From positions 1 through 54,666 of the forward strand of contig CACZCT010000003.1 of assembly GCA_902779745.1 (NCBI GenBank): 54,666 bases of DNA, in the 5' to 3' direction. A model generated the notes under the pieces. It was not told the origin of the DNA, did no database searches, and saw nothing but the letters and a program-made list of their open reading frames with translations. Each line of letters opens with the position of its first letter. Within the stretch, counting starts at the first letter, position 1. Below are positions 16,361-25,443 of the stretch, one piece after another. The translations under genes and the position numbers were made by a program. Source of the stretch: an uncultured Prevotellaceae bacterium (GTDB lineage Bacteria; Bacteroidota; Bacteroidia; Bacteroidales; Bacteroidaceae).

Positions 16361-16515
16361 CAAAGGTAGTGCAAACCGAGAGAAATACAAAATAAATTAA
16401 GATTTATTTTTATTTCCGAGTTGCAGCCTACCCATTCCCGAACTACGTTCGCCTACCCGTAGCCTTTCGACCGAAGGTCAAAGGTACACATAAGTTAGTA
16501 AAATACCAAATTTAT
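16361..16515 (-). repeat. Promoter-associated palindromic intergenic repeat, copy 1
   Basis: Fills the 189-bp gap before the GMP synthetase gene. In plus-strand order it has the minus-strand -7 box (CAAAGGTA), GTGCAAACCGAG, an A/T-rich inverted repeat (GAAATACAAAATAAAT against ATTTATTTTTATTTC), CCGAGTTGCAGCCTA, then TCGACCGAAGGTCAAAGGTA and an A-rich end with ATACCAAATTT. The same modules in the same order occur upstream of tig (53935-54060). Confidence 0.75.
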
Positions 16516-16524
16516 TAGCAATTA

Positions 16525-18894
16525 TCACCACTTTACTTGCAATTGCTGTCCCTCATAACTTACCGTCTGACGTTGTCCGTCGGGAAGAACGATGGTGAAC
16601 TGGCGTTTCTGTAACATACCGGGATAGGAGCCTTGGCGGTTGCCGATGGTCATTATATGTGTTTTGTCATTCCACTGGAAGGTGATAGTGCTGTATACAC
16701 CCTTCTCGTAATTGTAGTTGTCACCCTCATCCTCATACAACACAAACGAGCCGTCGGCACCAGGATAGACACGCAGTTCGAGATTGTCCCAAGGTTTCTC
16801 ACCCACATACTGCATCTCAGGACCAAGCGGCAGGATGCTGCCTGCACGTACAAACATCGGCACTTGATCGAGCGTTGCCTGTATTGTTATACTTTGTCCG
16901 CCTTTCATGCGTTTGTTCGTCCAAAATTCATACCAGTCAATGCCCTTGGGCAAGTATTTCGTAATGGTCTTTGACTGCGACCAATCCACACTTCTTACTT
17001 CTTCCTTCTGACCTCTTACCTCTTTTCTGTCCCATCCCGTCATGGCATCCTCCTTGATGATCTGCTCTTCGGTGTACAAAGGATTGACGATAGGAGTGGC
17101 AAGGATACTGCTTCCAAACATAAACTCATCGGCTATGTCCCACACACGCTTGTCGGCAGCGAAGTCACTGAACAGCGGACGAAGATAACTCCCATTATTG
17201 CTCGTCACCTGCCAGGCGGTACTATATAAATAAGGTATGAGGCGATAACGCAGACGAATCATCTTCTCAATGGCATCATAGACAGGCTCTCCCTTTTGGC
17301 CAAACTGCCATATCTCACGAGGCGCATCGGCACCATGACTGCGGAACACAGGGGTGAAGAGTCCGTACTGCATCCAGCGCACATACAACTCCTGGTACTG
17401 GGGATTCTGAGGCGCAGAACCTGGCCCCTTGGTGTTGTAGGCATTACAGAAGAAACCACCGATATCGGTATTGAAGTTGGGGTTACCCGTCAACGAGAAA
17501 CTCAGTCCAGCAGGAATCTGCTTACGCAGCATTTCCCATGAGGACGCCACATCACCGCTCCACATATTCGAACCAAAATGCTGTTGACCTGCATACGACG
17601 AGCGTGTCATGATGAAGACACGCTTAGAGGAGTTCGGATAATCCCTGCGCTGCGACTGATAGATACCACGTACTGTCTCTAAAGGAAAGGCATTACGCAG
17701 TAAACGCCATGTACCACCATAGACAGGATGCTCATAGTCACTCTCGCGCGGATTGAAGAAATCGGGATCGGTAGAATCCATCCACCAGGCATCCGTTCCA
17801 TAGTCATACAATGTCCTCAAATATTTCCAATAGATATCACGCGCCACAGGACTGAAGGCATCATACACCTTCACACCTGATGGATAGTCCATGCGTGGAG
17901 GCCATATATGCGAGATGCCGCTCTGTGGCCATGTCTCAAAAGGCATCAATAGTCCTTTCTCGTTGAGTTCACGGAACTGTTGTGTCTGTGGTCCGAAACT
18001 TGCCCATATCGAAATCATGAAATGTGCATGCTTGGCATGGACGTTTTGAATCATCTGCGGACCATTGGAAAAGTCTTCTGACAGAAAATCCATCGCATTC
18101 CACAGGTAGTTGCTGCCCCAGTACTGCCAGTCCTGGATGATACCATCCAAAGGTACCTGCAACGCACGGTACTGGTCAACGATACTCTCTGTCTCAGTAG
18201 CTGTCTTATAACGCTCCTTCGACTGCCAGAAACCATAGGTCCACAAAGGGAACATGGGTACGTTGCCCGTCAGGTGGCGCATCTGTGCGATGACACCATC
18301 GGCCGAGCCACTATACATAAAGTAATAGTCGACGCCCGTGCCTGCCTCTGAAGTAAACGACATTCCCTGGGCATTATCCTCAAACAGTGTGGGGGAATAG
18401 TTTTCCCAGTAAATACCCCAACCCTTGATACTCTGTAACACGTTCTGGAAATCCTCCAAGTTCGACTGTTCCATGCGTTTCTTCTCGCCGCGACGGTTCA
18501 TCTTCCCATTTTGAATGGTGCCAAGTCCGTAGACGGCTTCGTCCTTGTCGAGTATGAACGTCTGGCTGACCTCCCACTCGTCCAACGTCTTACGCACCAG
18601 ACTCCAGCCATCCTCACGCAGCAACACCTTACCCTTTGCCGTCAGGAAAGTCAGGCTGCCGTTAGCATCCTGTTTGACGGTCAGTTCACTGCTCTGCCAG
18701 GTATTGCCTTTCCGTGCCACCGCCACTTCCTCAGGCTCGGCAGTAATCACTAACGTCTTGGTAGGTTTTCCCTTGACAACATGCACTATACTGGGAGTAT
18801 AGAACTCTATCTTCACGTCTTGTGCCATGCTTGTTGTGACTGTCATGAGTCCACAACACAGGACAAATGCCTTAATGACCTTTTTCATTTCCAT
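16525..18894 (-). CDS. Glycoside hydrolase family 31 (alpha-glucosidase/alpha-xylosidase type), exported
   Basis: A 789-residue enzyme with a signal peptide ending at SMA-Q. GH31 features: an N-terminal beta-sandwich with YGLGTIQNGKMNRRG, barrel sequence GIIQDWQYWG, catalytic nucleophile Asp373 in WWMDSTDPD and acid/base Asp448 in MWSGDVASSW, then proximal and distal beta domains (PMFVRAGSILPLG). Family activities include removal of alpha-glucose, alpha-xylose or alpha-galactose; substrate is not readable from these motifs alone. A charged segment (KEVRGQKEEVRSV, about residues 622-635) encoded by repetitive purine-rich DNA looks inserted. It follows the carboxylesterase gene by five bases, suggesting joint action on one decorated glycan. 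Confidence 0.88.
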   Translation of the reverse strand: MEMKKVIKAFVLCCGLMTVTTSMAQDVKIEFYTPSIVHVVKGKPTKTLVITAEPEEVAVARKGNTWQSSELTVKQDANGSLTFLTAKGKVLLREDGWSLVRKTLDEWEVSQTFILDKDEAVYGLGTIQNGKMNRRGEKKRMEQSNLEDFQNVLQSIKGWGIYWENYSPTLFEDNAQGMSFTSEAGTGVDYYFMYSGSADGVIAQMRHLTGNVPMFPLWTYGFWQSKERYKTATETESIVDQYRALQVPLDGIIQDWQYWGSNYLWNAMDFLSEDFSNGPQMIQNVHAKHAHFMISIWASFGPQTQQFRELNEKGLLMPFETWPQSGISHIWPPRMDYPSGVKVYDAFSPVARDIYWKYLRTLYDYGTDAWWMDSTDPDFFNPRESDYEHPVYGGTWRLLRNAFPLETVRGIYQSQRRDYPNSSKRVFIMTRSSYAGQQHFGSNMWSGDVASSWEMLRKQIPAGLSFSLTGNPNFNTDIGGFFCNAYNTKGPGSAPQNPQYQELYVRWMQYGLFTPVFRSHGADAPREIWQFGQKGEPVYDAIEKMIRLRYRLIPYLYSTAWQVTSNNGSYLRPLFSDFAADKRVWDIADEFMFGSSILATPIVNPLYTEEQIIKEDAMTGWDRKEVRGQKEEVRSVDWSQSKTITKYLPKGIDWYEFWTNKRMKGGQSITIQATLDQVPMFVRAGSILPLGPEMQYVGEKPWDNLELRVYPGADGSFVLYEDEGDNYNYEKGVYSTITFQWNDKTHIMTIGNRQGSYPGMLQKRQFTIVLPDGQRQTVSYEGQQLQVKW

Positions 18895-18899
18895 GTCTG

Positions 18900-20474
18900 T
18901 TAGTTGTCATTTCTCTGACGCTCAGTCTCTTCACGCTTCACCTTGTAGAAGCGATCAACGAAGTTAATCTGTTCACGGTTGGGAACCATGATGAGTGAGG
19001 CACCATTGCTGAACTGCATCGTAGTAGGCTTTGCATCATCGAACACAGGCCAGTAAGGCAAGCCCCTGCCATTGGGATTCCCTGTCTTAGCGAAGTTTAT
19101 CCAATACTGCTGGATAATCTCTGCAACGGCAGACTCTGCAGGGTATTTGTTTGGCTGTGTCAGGAATTCCCCATTCAGATAGAGGATATCATCGGCGTGT
19201 GCCACACCACGTCGGCGCGGGTCTGGTGAGAAGCTGCGCGTAGAAGGTTGAGCAAGATAGGCGGCATAGACGGGACTCTTGCCTGTCTTGGTCTGCAAAC
19301 TGACCCAGGCATATGAAGGCCATGCAAAGCCCATATCACGGAAAGCGTCGCCGAAACCATGCCATGCCTCATCAGCGGTACTGCCCGGATACACCTTCTT
19401 AGCCTCATCAGCAAAAGCCCCAAATATCTGGTTAACCGTCTTCTCATAATCCTCCGGGGTGATATTTCCTGGACTAAACAGTGCTCCCTCATCGGAATTT
19501 GTCATCACTATCACTGGCACGTCGTTATACTCGCCACGCTCATACAAACGGTACTGGTCATCACAGATGACATAGCCATCGACACAAGGCCAGAAACCTG
19601 CAAAGCCCACATTACCGTCACAGAGTGACATGGCATCCATCTTACGCAACTGCTTGAGATTCTTTTTCTTCAGATGCTGCTGGAAGGCGAGACCTTGTTG
19701 TTCGGCACCTTTCTGCGAGGCATCCAACCCTAATGAACGTGGCTGGTCACTCCACGGAGCAAACGAGCCACCGCTCTGACTGATACAACGCTGGAAGAGT
19801 CCTTTTGTCAACGGAGAAGCACAGAGAATACTACAACTAATAGCTCCAGCACTCTCTCCGAAGATAGTGACATTCGTAGGGTCTCCGCCAAAATTCCTGA
19901 TATTACGCTGTACCCACTGTAAAGCAAATATCTGATCAAGGATACCATAGTTGCCAGAGTGTCCGTTTTCCGATTCCTTCGTCAGTTCAGGATGCGCCAT
20001 GAAGCCAAGTGCTCCCGTACGATATTCCACACTGACGATGACAACCCCACGCATGGCAAGGTATTTCCACAAATCACCCCCATACCATTCAGTCTGGAAA
20101 CCACCACCATGAATCCACACCATCACAGGCAGACAGTCGTTAACAGAAGTGGCTGGGGTAGAGATTCCGAGATAGAGACAGTCCTCACTCATCATATCGG
20201 CTGTACGATCTGGGCGTGTGGGCTGTGGAGGCATAGGACCGAACTTATCACAGACCCGTACACCCTGCCAGGGCTTGGCTGGCTGCGGGTCACGCCAGCG
20301 AAGGTCTCCAACAGGCGGAGCAGCATAAGGAATCGCTTTATACACTGCAAGCGTACCATCAAGGATACCCTCCACATCACCAGTCTCCACATGGGTCTTC
20401 TGAAGCGGCTGCCCCTGAGCGTTTGCAACCATGGCAACAAAGAACACCCAAACAATTGCCAATAGTCTCTTCAT
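18900..20474 (-). CDS. Type-B carboxylesterase, exported
   Basis: A 524-residue exported esterase (signal peptide ending ANA-Q). The alpha/beta-hydrolase carboxylesterase B signature is clear: GEWHG-type oxyanion region MVWIHGGGFQ near residue 120, EDCLYL, nucleophile Ser208 in FGESAGA, acidic residue in NSDEGALF and His426 in GVAHADD. Such enzymes cleave short acyl or aromatic esters; in polysaccharide loci they remove decorations. It is first gene of a two-gene unit with the GH31 enzyme, driven from a palindromic divergent promoter at 20491-20524. Natural substrate unknown. Confidence 0.88.
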   Translation of the reverse strand: MKRLLAIVWVFFVAMVANAQGQPLQKTHVETGDVEGILDGTLAVYKAIPYAAPPVGDLRWRDPQPAKPWQGVRVCDKFGPMPPQPTRPDRTADMMSEDCLYLGISTPATSVNDCLPVMVWIHGGGFQTEWYGGDLWKYLAMRGVVIVSVEYRTGALGFMAHPELTKESENGHSGNYGILDQIFALQWVQRNIRNFGGDPTNVTIFGESAGAISCSILCASPLTKGLFQRCISQSGGSFAPWSDQPRSLGLDASQKGAEQQGLAFQQHLKKKNLKQLRKMDAMSLCDGNVGFAGFWPCVDGYVICDDQYRLYERGEYNDVPVIVMTNSDEGALFSPGNITPEDYEKTVNQIFGAFADEAKKVYPGSTADEAWHGFGDAFRDMGFAWPSYAWVSLQTKTGKSPVYAAYLAQPSTRSFSPDPRRRGVAHADDILYLNGEFLTQPNKYPAESAVAEIIQQYWINFAKTGNPNGRGLPYWPVFDDAKPTTMQFSNGASLIMVPNREQINFVDRFYKVKREETERQRNDN

Positions 20475-20490
20475 AGTTTCTTTATAGTTT

Positions 20491-20524
20491 TTGCAAAGTT
20501 ACGAAAAAAAATCGTAACTTTGCA
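20491..20524. promoter_or_regulatory. Palindromic divergent promoter
   Basis: TGCAAAGTTACGA (20492-20504) and TCGTAACTTTGCA (20512-20524) form a perfect 13-bp inverted repeat around seven A residues. Each arm contains a full -7 box TAACTTTG, one facing left to the esterase (20494-20501) and one facing right to the antiporter (20515-20522). TTG at 20491-20493 lies 21 bp before the right-facing box. Confidence 0.7.
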
Positions 20525-20531
20525 CACAAAT

Positions 20532-22658
20532 ATGATATATTTAGCTTCCTATTTCCCGATTACCAGTCCGACGCTGATTTTCTTTGTCGTATTGTTAATT
20601 ATCCTGTTTGCCCCTATCATCATGGGTAAACTGCGTATCCCGCATATCATCGGCATGGTACTGGCTGGTATGCTGATCGGGAAATACGGACTGAACATCC
20701 TGGAGCGCGACTCCTCCTTTGAGTTGTTTGGCAAGGTAGGACTACTCTATATCATGTTTCTTGCCGGACTGGAGATGGATATGGAGAGTGTTAAGAAGAA
20801 CTCCAAGCGGTTTCTCATCTTCGGACTACTCACCTGCCTGGTTCCACTTATCATGACCTATTTCATGGCAATGTGGCTACTGGACTATTCCTCGCAGGCC
20901 TCCTTCTTGTTAGGATGTATCATGGCATCCAACACATTGATTGCCTACCCCATCATAGGACGCTACGGACTGCAACGTGACTCCAGTGTGATGCTGAGTG
21001 TGGGATCCTCCATGATATCCCTGTTTCTCGCCCTGTTGATGCTTGCGGCACTTGCTGCCTCATACGGAGAAGACACAGGATTCGTCTTCTGGATTCTCTT
21101 TCTTTTGAAGTTCAGTCTATTCTGTATAGCCAGCGCCTGGCTGTTCCCCAAACTTTGCCGTTATTTCCTGCGCCGCTATTCAGATGCCGTGATGCAGTTT
21201 ATCTTCGTGCTTGCCGTCATGTTCCTCAGTGCGGCAGCATCGGAAGCTGTCGGTGTGGAAGGTATTGTAGGCGCATTCCTGTCTGGCTTGATTCTCAACC
21301 GCTACATCCCCCATGTGTCTCCATTAATGAACCGTATCGAGTTTATCGGAAACGCGATATTCATCCCCTATTTCCTGATTGGTGTAGGAATGCTCATCAA
21401 CATTGGCTCACTCTTTACGGGGCTGCACATGCTCTGGATTGTCCTATTGATTGCCTTCTTCGGTACTTTCGGAAAGGCAGTGGCTGCCTATCTGTCCAGT
21501 CTGCTTTTCCGTCTACCCAAGTCAGCTGGTAATATGATGTTCGGACTGACCAGTGCCCATGCAGCAGGTGCCATTGCGATGGTGATGGTAGGTATGCGAC
21601 TAGAAGTCACTCCTGGTGTATATTTGGTGAATGATGAGATATTGAATGGTGTAGTCATCATGATTCTCGTCACGTGTATCATCAGTACGATGATGACCGC
21701 CCATGCTGCCCAGCAGATTGTCTTGGCCAACAACCAACACCCGACAACTATCAAATCGCACGACGACGAGAAGATTATGCTTTGTGTGAAATATCCGGAA
21801 ATAGCCCCTCAACTGTTGGAACTTGCCATCATGGTACGCAACCAGAAACTAAATCGTGGTATTGTGGCATTAAATGTAGTCTATGATGATACCAACTCGG
21901 CTGTCAACAGGGAAAAAGGTATACGTCTACTGGAACAATTACAAGAACAGGCAAGCGCCAGTGAGGTGAAGGTACAGACACAGGTACGACTCGCCACCAA
22001 TATCGCCAATGGTATCAAACATGCCTTCCGTGAGTTTGCCAGTTCGGAGATTATCATGGGAATGCATATTCATACAGAGGCTAACCCCAAATTCTGGGGA
22101 GACTTCATTCAGAGTCTGTATAACGGACTAAACCGCCAGATTCTGTTGACCCGTTTTGTACAGCCCCTGAATACCTTACGGCGTATCCAAGTGGTCGTTC
22201 CCTCCCGTGCGGAGTTCGAACCGGGTTTCCATCGCTGGCTGGAACGTTTAGGGCGTATGGCAGAAAACCTCGACTGTCGCATCCAGTTCCATGGACGCAA
22301 CGAGAGTCTAACCCTGATCCGGGAATATATCAATAACCTCCACCCTGCTGTCCGTGCGGAATACACTTTCATGGCACACTGGAATGAGTTGCCTAAACTG
22401 GCAGAGACTATTAGCGAGGATCACATGTTCGTGGTCATAACGGCCCGTAAGGGTACCATTTCCTATAAGAATGCCTTGGAACGGCTGCCCAATGAATTAA
22501 TGCAGCATTTCTCTGGTAAGAACCTGATGATTATCTTCCCTGACCAGTATGGTGAGACTAAGGAGGAAAGCATGACATTCACCGAGGCACAACACCAGGA
22601 GGAGAGCAGTATCTACAATACTATCGCTCGCTGGATTAACACCCACCGTCCCCATTAA
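20532..22658 (+). CDS. CPA2-family cation/proton antiporter with USP-like C-terminal region
   Basis: A 708-residue inner-membrane protein. The N-terminal ~400 residues hold about 12 hydrophobic segments of the Na+/H+ exchanger (KefB/CPA2) fold, beginning [23 protein letters not shown] with [14 protein letters not shown] and [15 protein letters not shown], where family members carry the ion-binding acidic residues. The soluble C-terminal half (about 300 residues) resembles tandem universal-stress-protein-like domains, often regulatory. No TrkA-N domain is seen. The ATG at 20532 is only nine bases past the -7 box, so the transcript may be nearly leaderless. An upstream in-frame TTG overlaps the -7 box and is unlikely. 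Cation unknown. Confidence 0.85.
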   Translation: MIYLASYFPITSPTLIFFVVLLIILFAPIIMGKLRIPHIIGMVLAGMLIGKYGLNILERDSSFELFGKVGLLYIMFLAGLEMDMESVKKNSKRFLIFGLLTCLVPLIMTYFMAMWLLDYSSQASFLLGCIMASNTLIAYPIIGRYGLQRDSSVMLSVGSSMISLFLALLMLAALAASYGEDTGFVFWILFLLKFSLFCIASAWLFPKLCRYFLRRYSDAVMQFIFVLAVMFLSAAASEAVGVEGIVGAFLSGLILNRYIPHVSPLMNRIEFIGNAIFIPYFLIGVGMLINIGSLFTGLHMLWIVLLIAFFGTFGKAVAAYLSSLLFRLPKSAGNMMFGLTSAHAAGAIAMVMVGMRLEVTPGVYLVNDEILNGVVIMILVTCIISTMMTAHAAQQIVLANNQHPTTIKSHDDEKIMLCVKYPEIAPQLLELAIMVRNQKLNRGIVALNVVYDDTNSAVNREKGIRLLEQLQEQASASEVKVQTQVRLATNIANGIKHAFREFASSEIIMGMHIHTEANPKFWGDFIQSLYNGLNRQILLTRFVQPLNTLRRIQVVVPSRAEFEPGFHRWLERLGRMAENLDCRIQFHGRNESLTLIREYINNLHPAVRAEYTFMAHWNELPKLAETISEDHMFVVITARKGTISYKNALERLPNELMQHFSGKNLMIIFPDQYGETKEESMTFTEAQHQEESSIYNTIARWINTHRPH

Positions 22659-22673
22659 CCCCATTAACCCCAT
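22650..22673 (+). repeat. 9-bp tandem repeat spanning antiporter stop and lolD start
   Basis: CCCCATTAA occurs twice, followed by CCCCAT of a third unit whose AT begins the LolD start codon. The first unit contains the antiporter TAA. Confidence 0.75.
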
Positions 22674-23376
22674 GATATCAATCCAAGGAATCAAAAAGAG
22701 TTTCGGCAATCTCGAAGTATTGAAAGGCATTGACCTCCATATCAATAAAGGAGAAATCGTCAGTATTGTCGGTCCCAGTGGTGCTGGCAAGACGACGCTG
22801 TTACAGATTATCGGGACACTGGACAAGCCGGATGCCGGCACAGTATGCATCAACGGTATCGATGTCAGCAACCTCAGCAAGAAGAAACTGTCTGACTTCC
22901 GCAACAAGCACATCGGTTTCGTCTTCCAATTCCACCAGTTGCTGCCTGAGTTCACGGCTATCGAGAACATCATGATACCTGCCTATATCGCAGGGCTCTC
23001 CCATCGGGAGGCGAAACAGCGGGCACAAGAGTTATTGGAATTCATGGGCCTCACCGACCGAGCCAATCATAAGCCCAATGAATTGAGCGGTGGAGAGAAA
23101 CAACGCGTGGCTGTGGCACGTGCCCTCATCAACCACCCTGCCGTCATTCTGGCTGATGAGCCCAGCGGCTCCCTCGATTCCAAGAACAAGGAGGAATTAC
23201 ATCAATTATTCTTTGACCTGCGTGACAAGTTCGACCAGACCTTCGTTATCGTCACTCATGACGAACAACTGGCAAGTATCACCGACCGCACCATCCATAT
23301 GCGGGACGGACTCTTAGAGCCCCCTATAGATACTATAGGAACTATAGAAATTACAACCCCTATCGAAAATGATTAA
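22672..23376 (+). CDS. lolD: ABC transporter ATPase, LolD-like
   Basis: A 234-residue ATPase of the LolD/MacB class. Walker [10 protein letters not shown] near residue 36, Q-loop [14 protein letters not shown], signature [15 protein letters not shown] near residue 140, Walker [13 protein letters not shown] and switch VTHD are all present. LolCDE extracts lipoproteins from the inner membrane; here no permease gene adjoins, which is common in Bacteroidota, so the partner must be elsewhere and a MacB-type role cannot be excluded. The last ~17 residues are encoded by three 9-bp repeats plus a short tail, beyond the normal end of the family. Overlaps the next gene by 8 bp. Confidence 0.8.
   Translation: MISIQGIKKSFGNLEVLKGIDLHINKGEIVSIVGPSGAGKTTLLQIIGTLDKPDAGTVCINGIDVSNLSKKKLSDFRNKHIGFVFQFHQLLPEFTAIENIMIPAYIAGLSHREAKQRAQELLEFMGLTDRANHKPNELSGGEKQRVAVARALINHPAVILADEPSGSLDSKNKEELHQLFFDLRDKFDQTFVIVTHDEQLASITDRTIHMRDGLLEPPIDTIGTIEITTPIEND
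23324..23350 (+). repeat. Three 9-bp tandem units in the 3' end of lolD
   Basis: CTATAGATA, CTATAGGAA and CTATAGAAA follow one another in frame and encode the TIGTIE-type tail of the ATPase. Confidence 0.7.
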
Positions 23377-23992
23377 ACTCGGAGACTATAACACCTTGCG
23401 CATCATAAAGAGCGTTGACTTCGGTCTCTACCTTGACGGAGGAGACGAAGGAGAGATTCTCCTGCCCAGCAGATACGTTCCAAAGAATGCCAAGATAGGA
23501 GATGAGATAGAAGTGTTTATCTATCTCGACCAAGACGAGAAACTGATAGCCACTACCCTCAAACCTCTTGCCAAGGTCGGTGAGTTCGCCTGGTTGGAAT
23601 GCGCCTGGACGAATGAATACGGTGCCTTCCTGAACTGGGGACTGATGAAAGACCTGTTCTGTCCTTTCCGTGAACAGAAACAGCGGATGCAGAGAGGCCA
23701 ACGCTACTATGTCTATGTCATGGAAGACGAAAAGACACACCGCTTGATGGCTACGGCCAAGGTGGAACGCTACCAGAAGCACAATGGCTATGAGCGTGCC
23801 CTCGACTTTTCCGATGAACTGTTGCGCTATCTTCAGGAAAACGGAGGCTTTTGTGATTTAGGCGACAAGAGTCCCTCCGACGACATCGCCCAGCGTTTCG
23901 GAGTCTCAAAGAAGATATATAAAAAAGCAGTCGGCGACCTTTACCGCCGCCGACTGATAACTATTTCCGATGAGGGCATCACCCTCGTTTAG
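23369..23992 (+). CDS. CvfB-like S1 RNA-binding protein, shortened
   Basis: A 207-residue protein with the CvfB/YitL architecture: an N-terminal S1-like domain ([20 protein letters not shown], then [11 protein letters not shown]), a second S1 domain ([20 protein letters not shown] to KVERY) and a C-terminal winged helix ([27 protein letters not shown]). From memory, family members in Bacteroidales are about 275-285 residues and have a third S1 domain between these parts; here only about 15 residues join them. The frame is intact, so this looks like a clean domain loss. CvfB proteins bind RNA and influence virulence-gene expression in Gram-positives. Its stop codon overlaps the convergent asnS stop by three bases. 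Confidence 0.75.
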   Translation: MIKLGDYNTLRIIKSVDFGLYLDGGDEGEILLPSRYVPKNAKIGDEIEVFIYLDQDEKLIATTLKPLAKVGEFAWLECAWTNEYGAFLNWGLMKDLFCPFREQKQRMQRGQRYYVYVMEDEKTHRLMATAKVERYQKHNGYERALDFSDELLRYLQENGGFCDLGDKSPSDDIAQRFGVSKKIYKKAVGDLYRRRLITISDEGITLV

Positions 23993-25443
23993 AACTCTGC
24001 ACTCTTTGGAGTACGTGGGAACGGGATGACATCACGGATGTTCTGCATTCCCGTCACAAACAATATCAGACGCTCGAAGCCGAGTCCGAAGCCTGCATGC
24101 GGACAAGTTCCCCAACGACGGGTATCGATATACCACCACAGATGGGTCTTATCCATCTGGCGACGCTCAATTTCACTCATCAGCTTGTCGTAGCTCTCCT
24201 CACGGACGGAGCCGCCGATAATCTCACCAATTTGCGGGAACAGCACGTCAGTACCTTGCATGGTGCGACCAGGTGCAAGAGTGCCCTTATAGCCCACGGT
24301 GCAGCCTAACGTTGCACCTGTGGGGGCTGGCTCGTTCTGCTTCATGTAGAACGACTTGATGGCCGTAGGATAGTCAGTCATGATGACAGGCTTCTTAAAG
24401 TGTTCCTCCACCAGGTAGCGCTCGTGCTCAGAAGCCAAGTCGTCGCCCCAGTTGCAGGGAAACTCAAACTTCTTGCCGTTCTTGATGGCCTCTTGCAGAA
24501 TGTTGATACCCTCGGTATAGGGCAAGCGCACGAAGGCCTCCTTCAGTACACCCTCCAAACGCTCAATAAGTGTCTTGTCAATCATTTGGTTGAGGAACTG
24601 CAAGTCGTCCTTACAGTTATCTAAAGCCCAGCGTACACAGTACTTGATGAAATCCTCTTCGAGGTCCATCAACTCTTCCTGATCGAGGAAGGCGACCTCC
24701 GGCTCCACCATCCAGAACTCAGCGAGGTGACGAGGCGTATTGGAATTCTCTGCACGGAACGTAGGACCAAACGTATAGATGGCACCTAAGGCCGTTGCAC
24801 CTAACTCACCCTCCAACTGTCCTGATACCGTCAAGGAAGTTTGTTCTCCGAAAAAGTCGTCGTCGTAGATAATCTTCCCGTTCTCGTCCTTCTTCAGGTC
24901 GTAGAGGTTCTTCGTGGTTACCTGGAACATGTTTCCTGCACCCTCACAATCACTGGCTGTAATCAGCGGTGTATGAAAATAGAAGAAGCCATGCTCGTGG
25001 AAATAGGTGTGAATTGCCATTGCCATGTTGTGGCGGATGCGCATCACGGCACCAAAGGTGTTAGTGCGCAGACGCATGTGGGCGTTCTTACGCATCACCT
25101 CAAACGACTGTCCTTTCTTTTGCATCGGATAGGTGTTGTCACAGGTGCCGTAAAGCTCCAGACTAGTAGCCTGGATCTCACAAGCCTGTCCTGCACCTTG
25201 GCTCTCTACGAGTGTACCAACGGCACAGATACAAGAACCCGTAGTGATATCCTTCAGAAGTTGCTCCTCAAACTTCGTTGGGTCAACGACAACCTGTACA
25301 TTCTTGATTGTCGAGCCGTCGTTAAGGGCAATGAAGTCGACGGCCTTGGAACTGCGGTGCGTACGTACCCAGCCCTTGACACAGACCTCCTTGCCATATT
25401 CCGTACTTTTCAGTACGTCAATGATCTTAGTTCTCTTACTCAT
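23989..25443 (-). CDS. asnS: Asparaginyl-tRNA synthetase
   Basis: A 484-residue class IIb synthetase charging tRNA-Asn. The N-terminal OB-fold anticodon-binding domain ([14 protein letters not shown]...IALNDGS) is followed by the catalytic domain with motif 2 ([19 protein letters not shown], Asn-type rather than Asp-type) and motif 3 ([16 protein letters not shown]). Length and ends are canonical. Its 5' end overlaps the pseudouridine synthase gene by 8 bp, so the two are translationally linked; purB lies upstream in the same direction. Confidence 0.95.
   Translation of the reverse strand: MSKRTKIIDVLKSTEYGKEVCVKGWVRTHRSSKAVDFIALNDGSTIKNVQVVVDPTKFEEQLLKDITTGSCICAVGTLVESQGAGQACEIQATSLELYGTCDNTYPMQKKGQSFEVMRKNAHMRLRTNTFGAVMRIRHNMAMAIHTYFHEHGFFYFHTPLITASDCEGAGNMFQVTTKNLYDLKKDENGKIIYDDDFFGEQTSLTVSGQLEGELGATALGAIYTFGPTFRAENSNTPRHLAEFWMVEPEVAFLDQEELMDLEEDFIKYCVRWALDNCKDDLQFLNQMIDKTLIERLEGVLKEAFVRLPYTEGINILQEAIKNGKKFEFPCNWGDDLASEHERYLVEEHFKKPVIMTDYPTAIKSFYMKQNEPAPTGATLGCTVGYKGTLAPGRTMQGTDVLFPQIGEIIGGSVREESYDKLMSEIERRQMDKTHLWWYIDTRRWGTCPHAGFGLGFERLILFVTGMQNIRDVIPFPRTPKSAEF

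Noticed and set aside
16336..16524. Remnant of the GuaA amidotransferase domain
   Set aside because: All frames are short and broken, and the sequence matches the intergenic repeat family instead.
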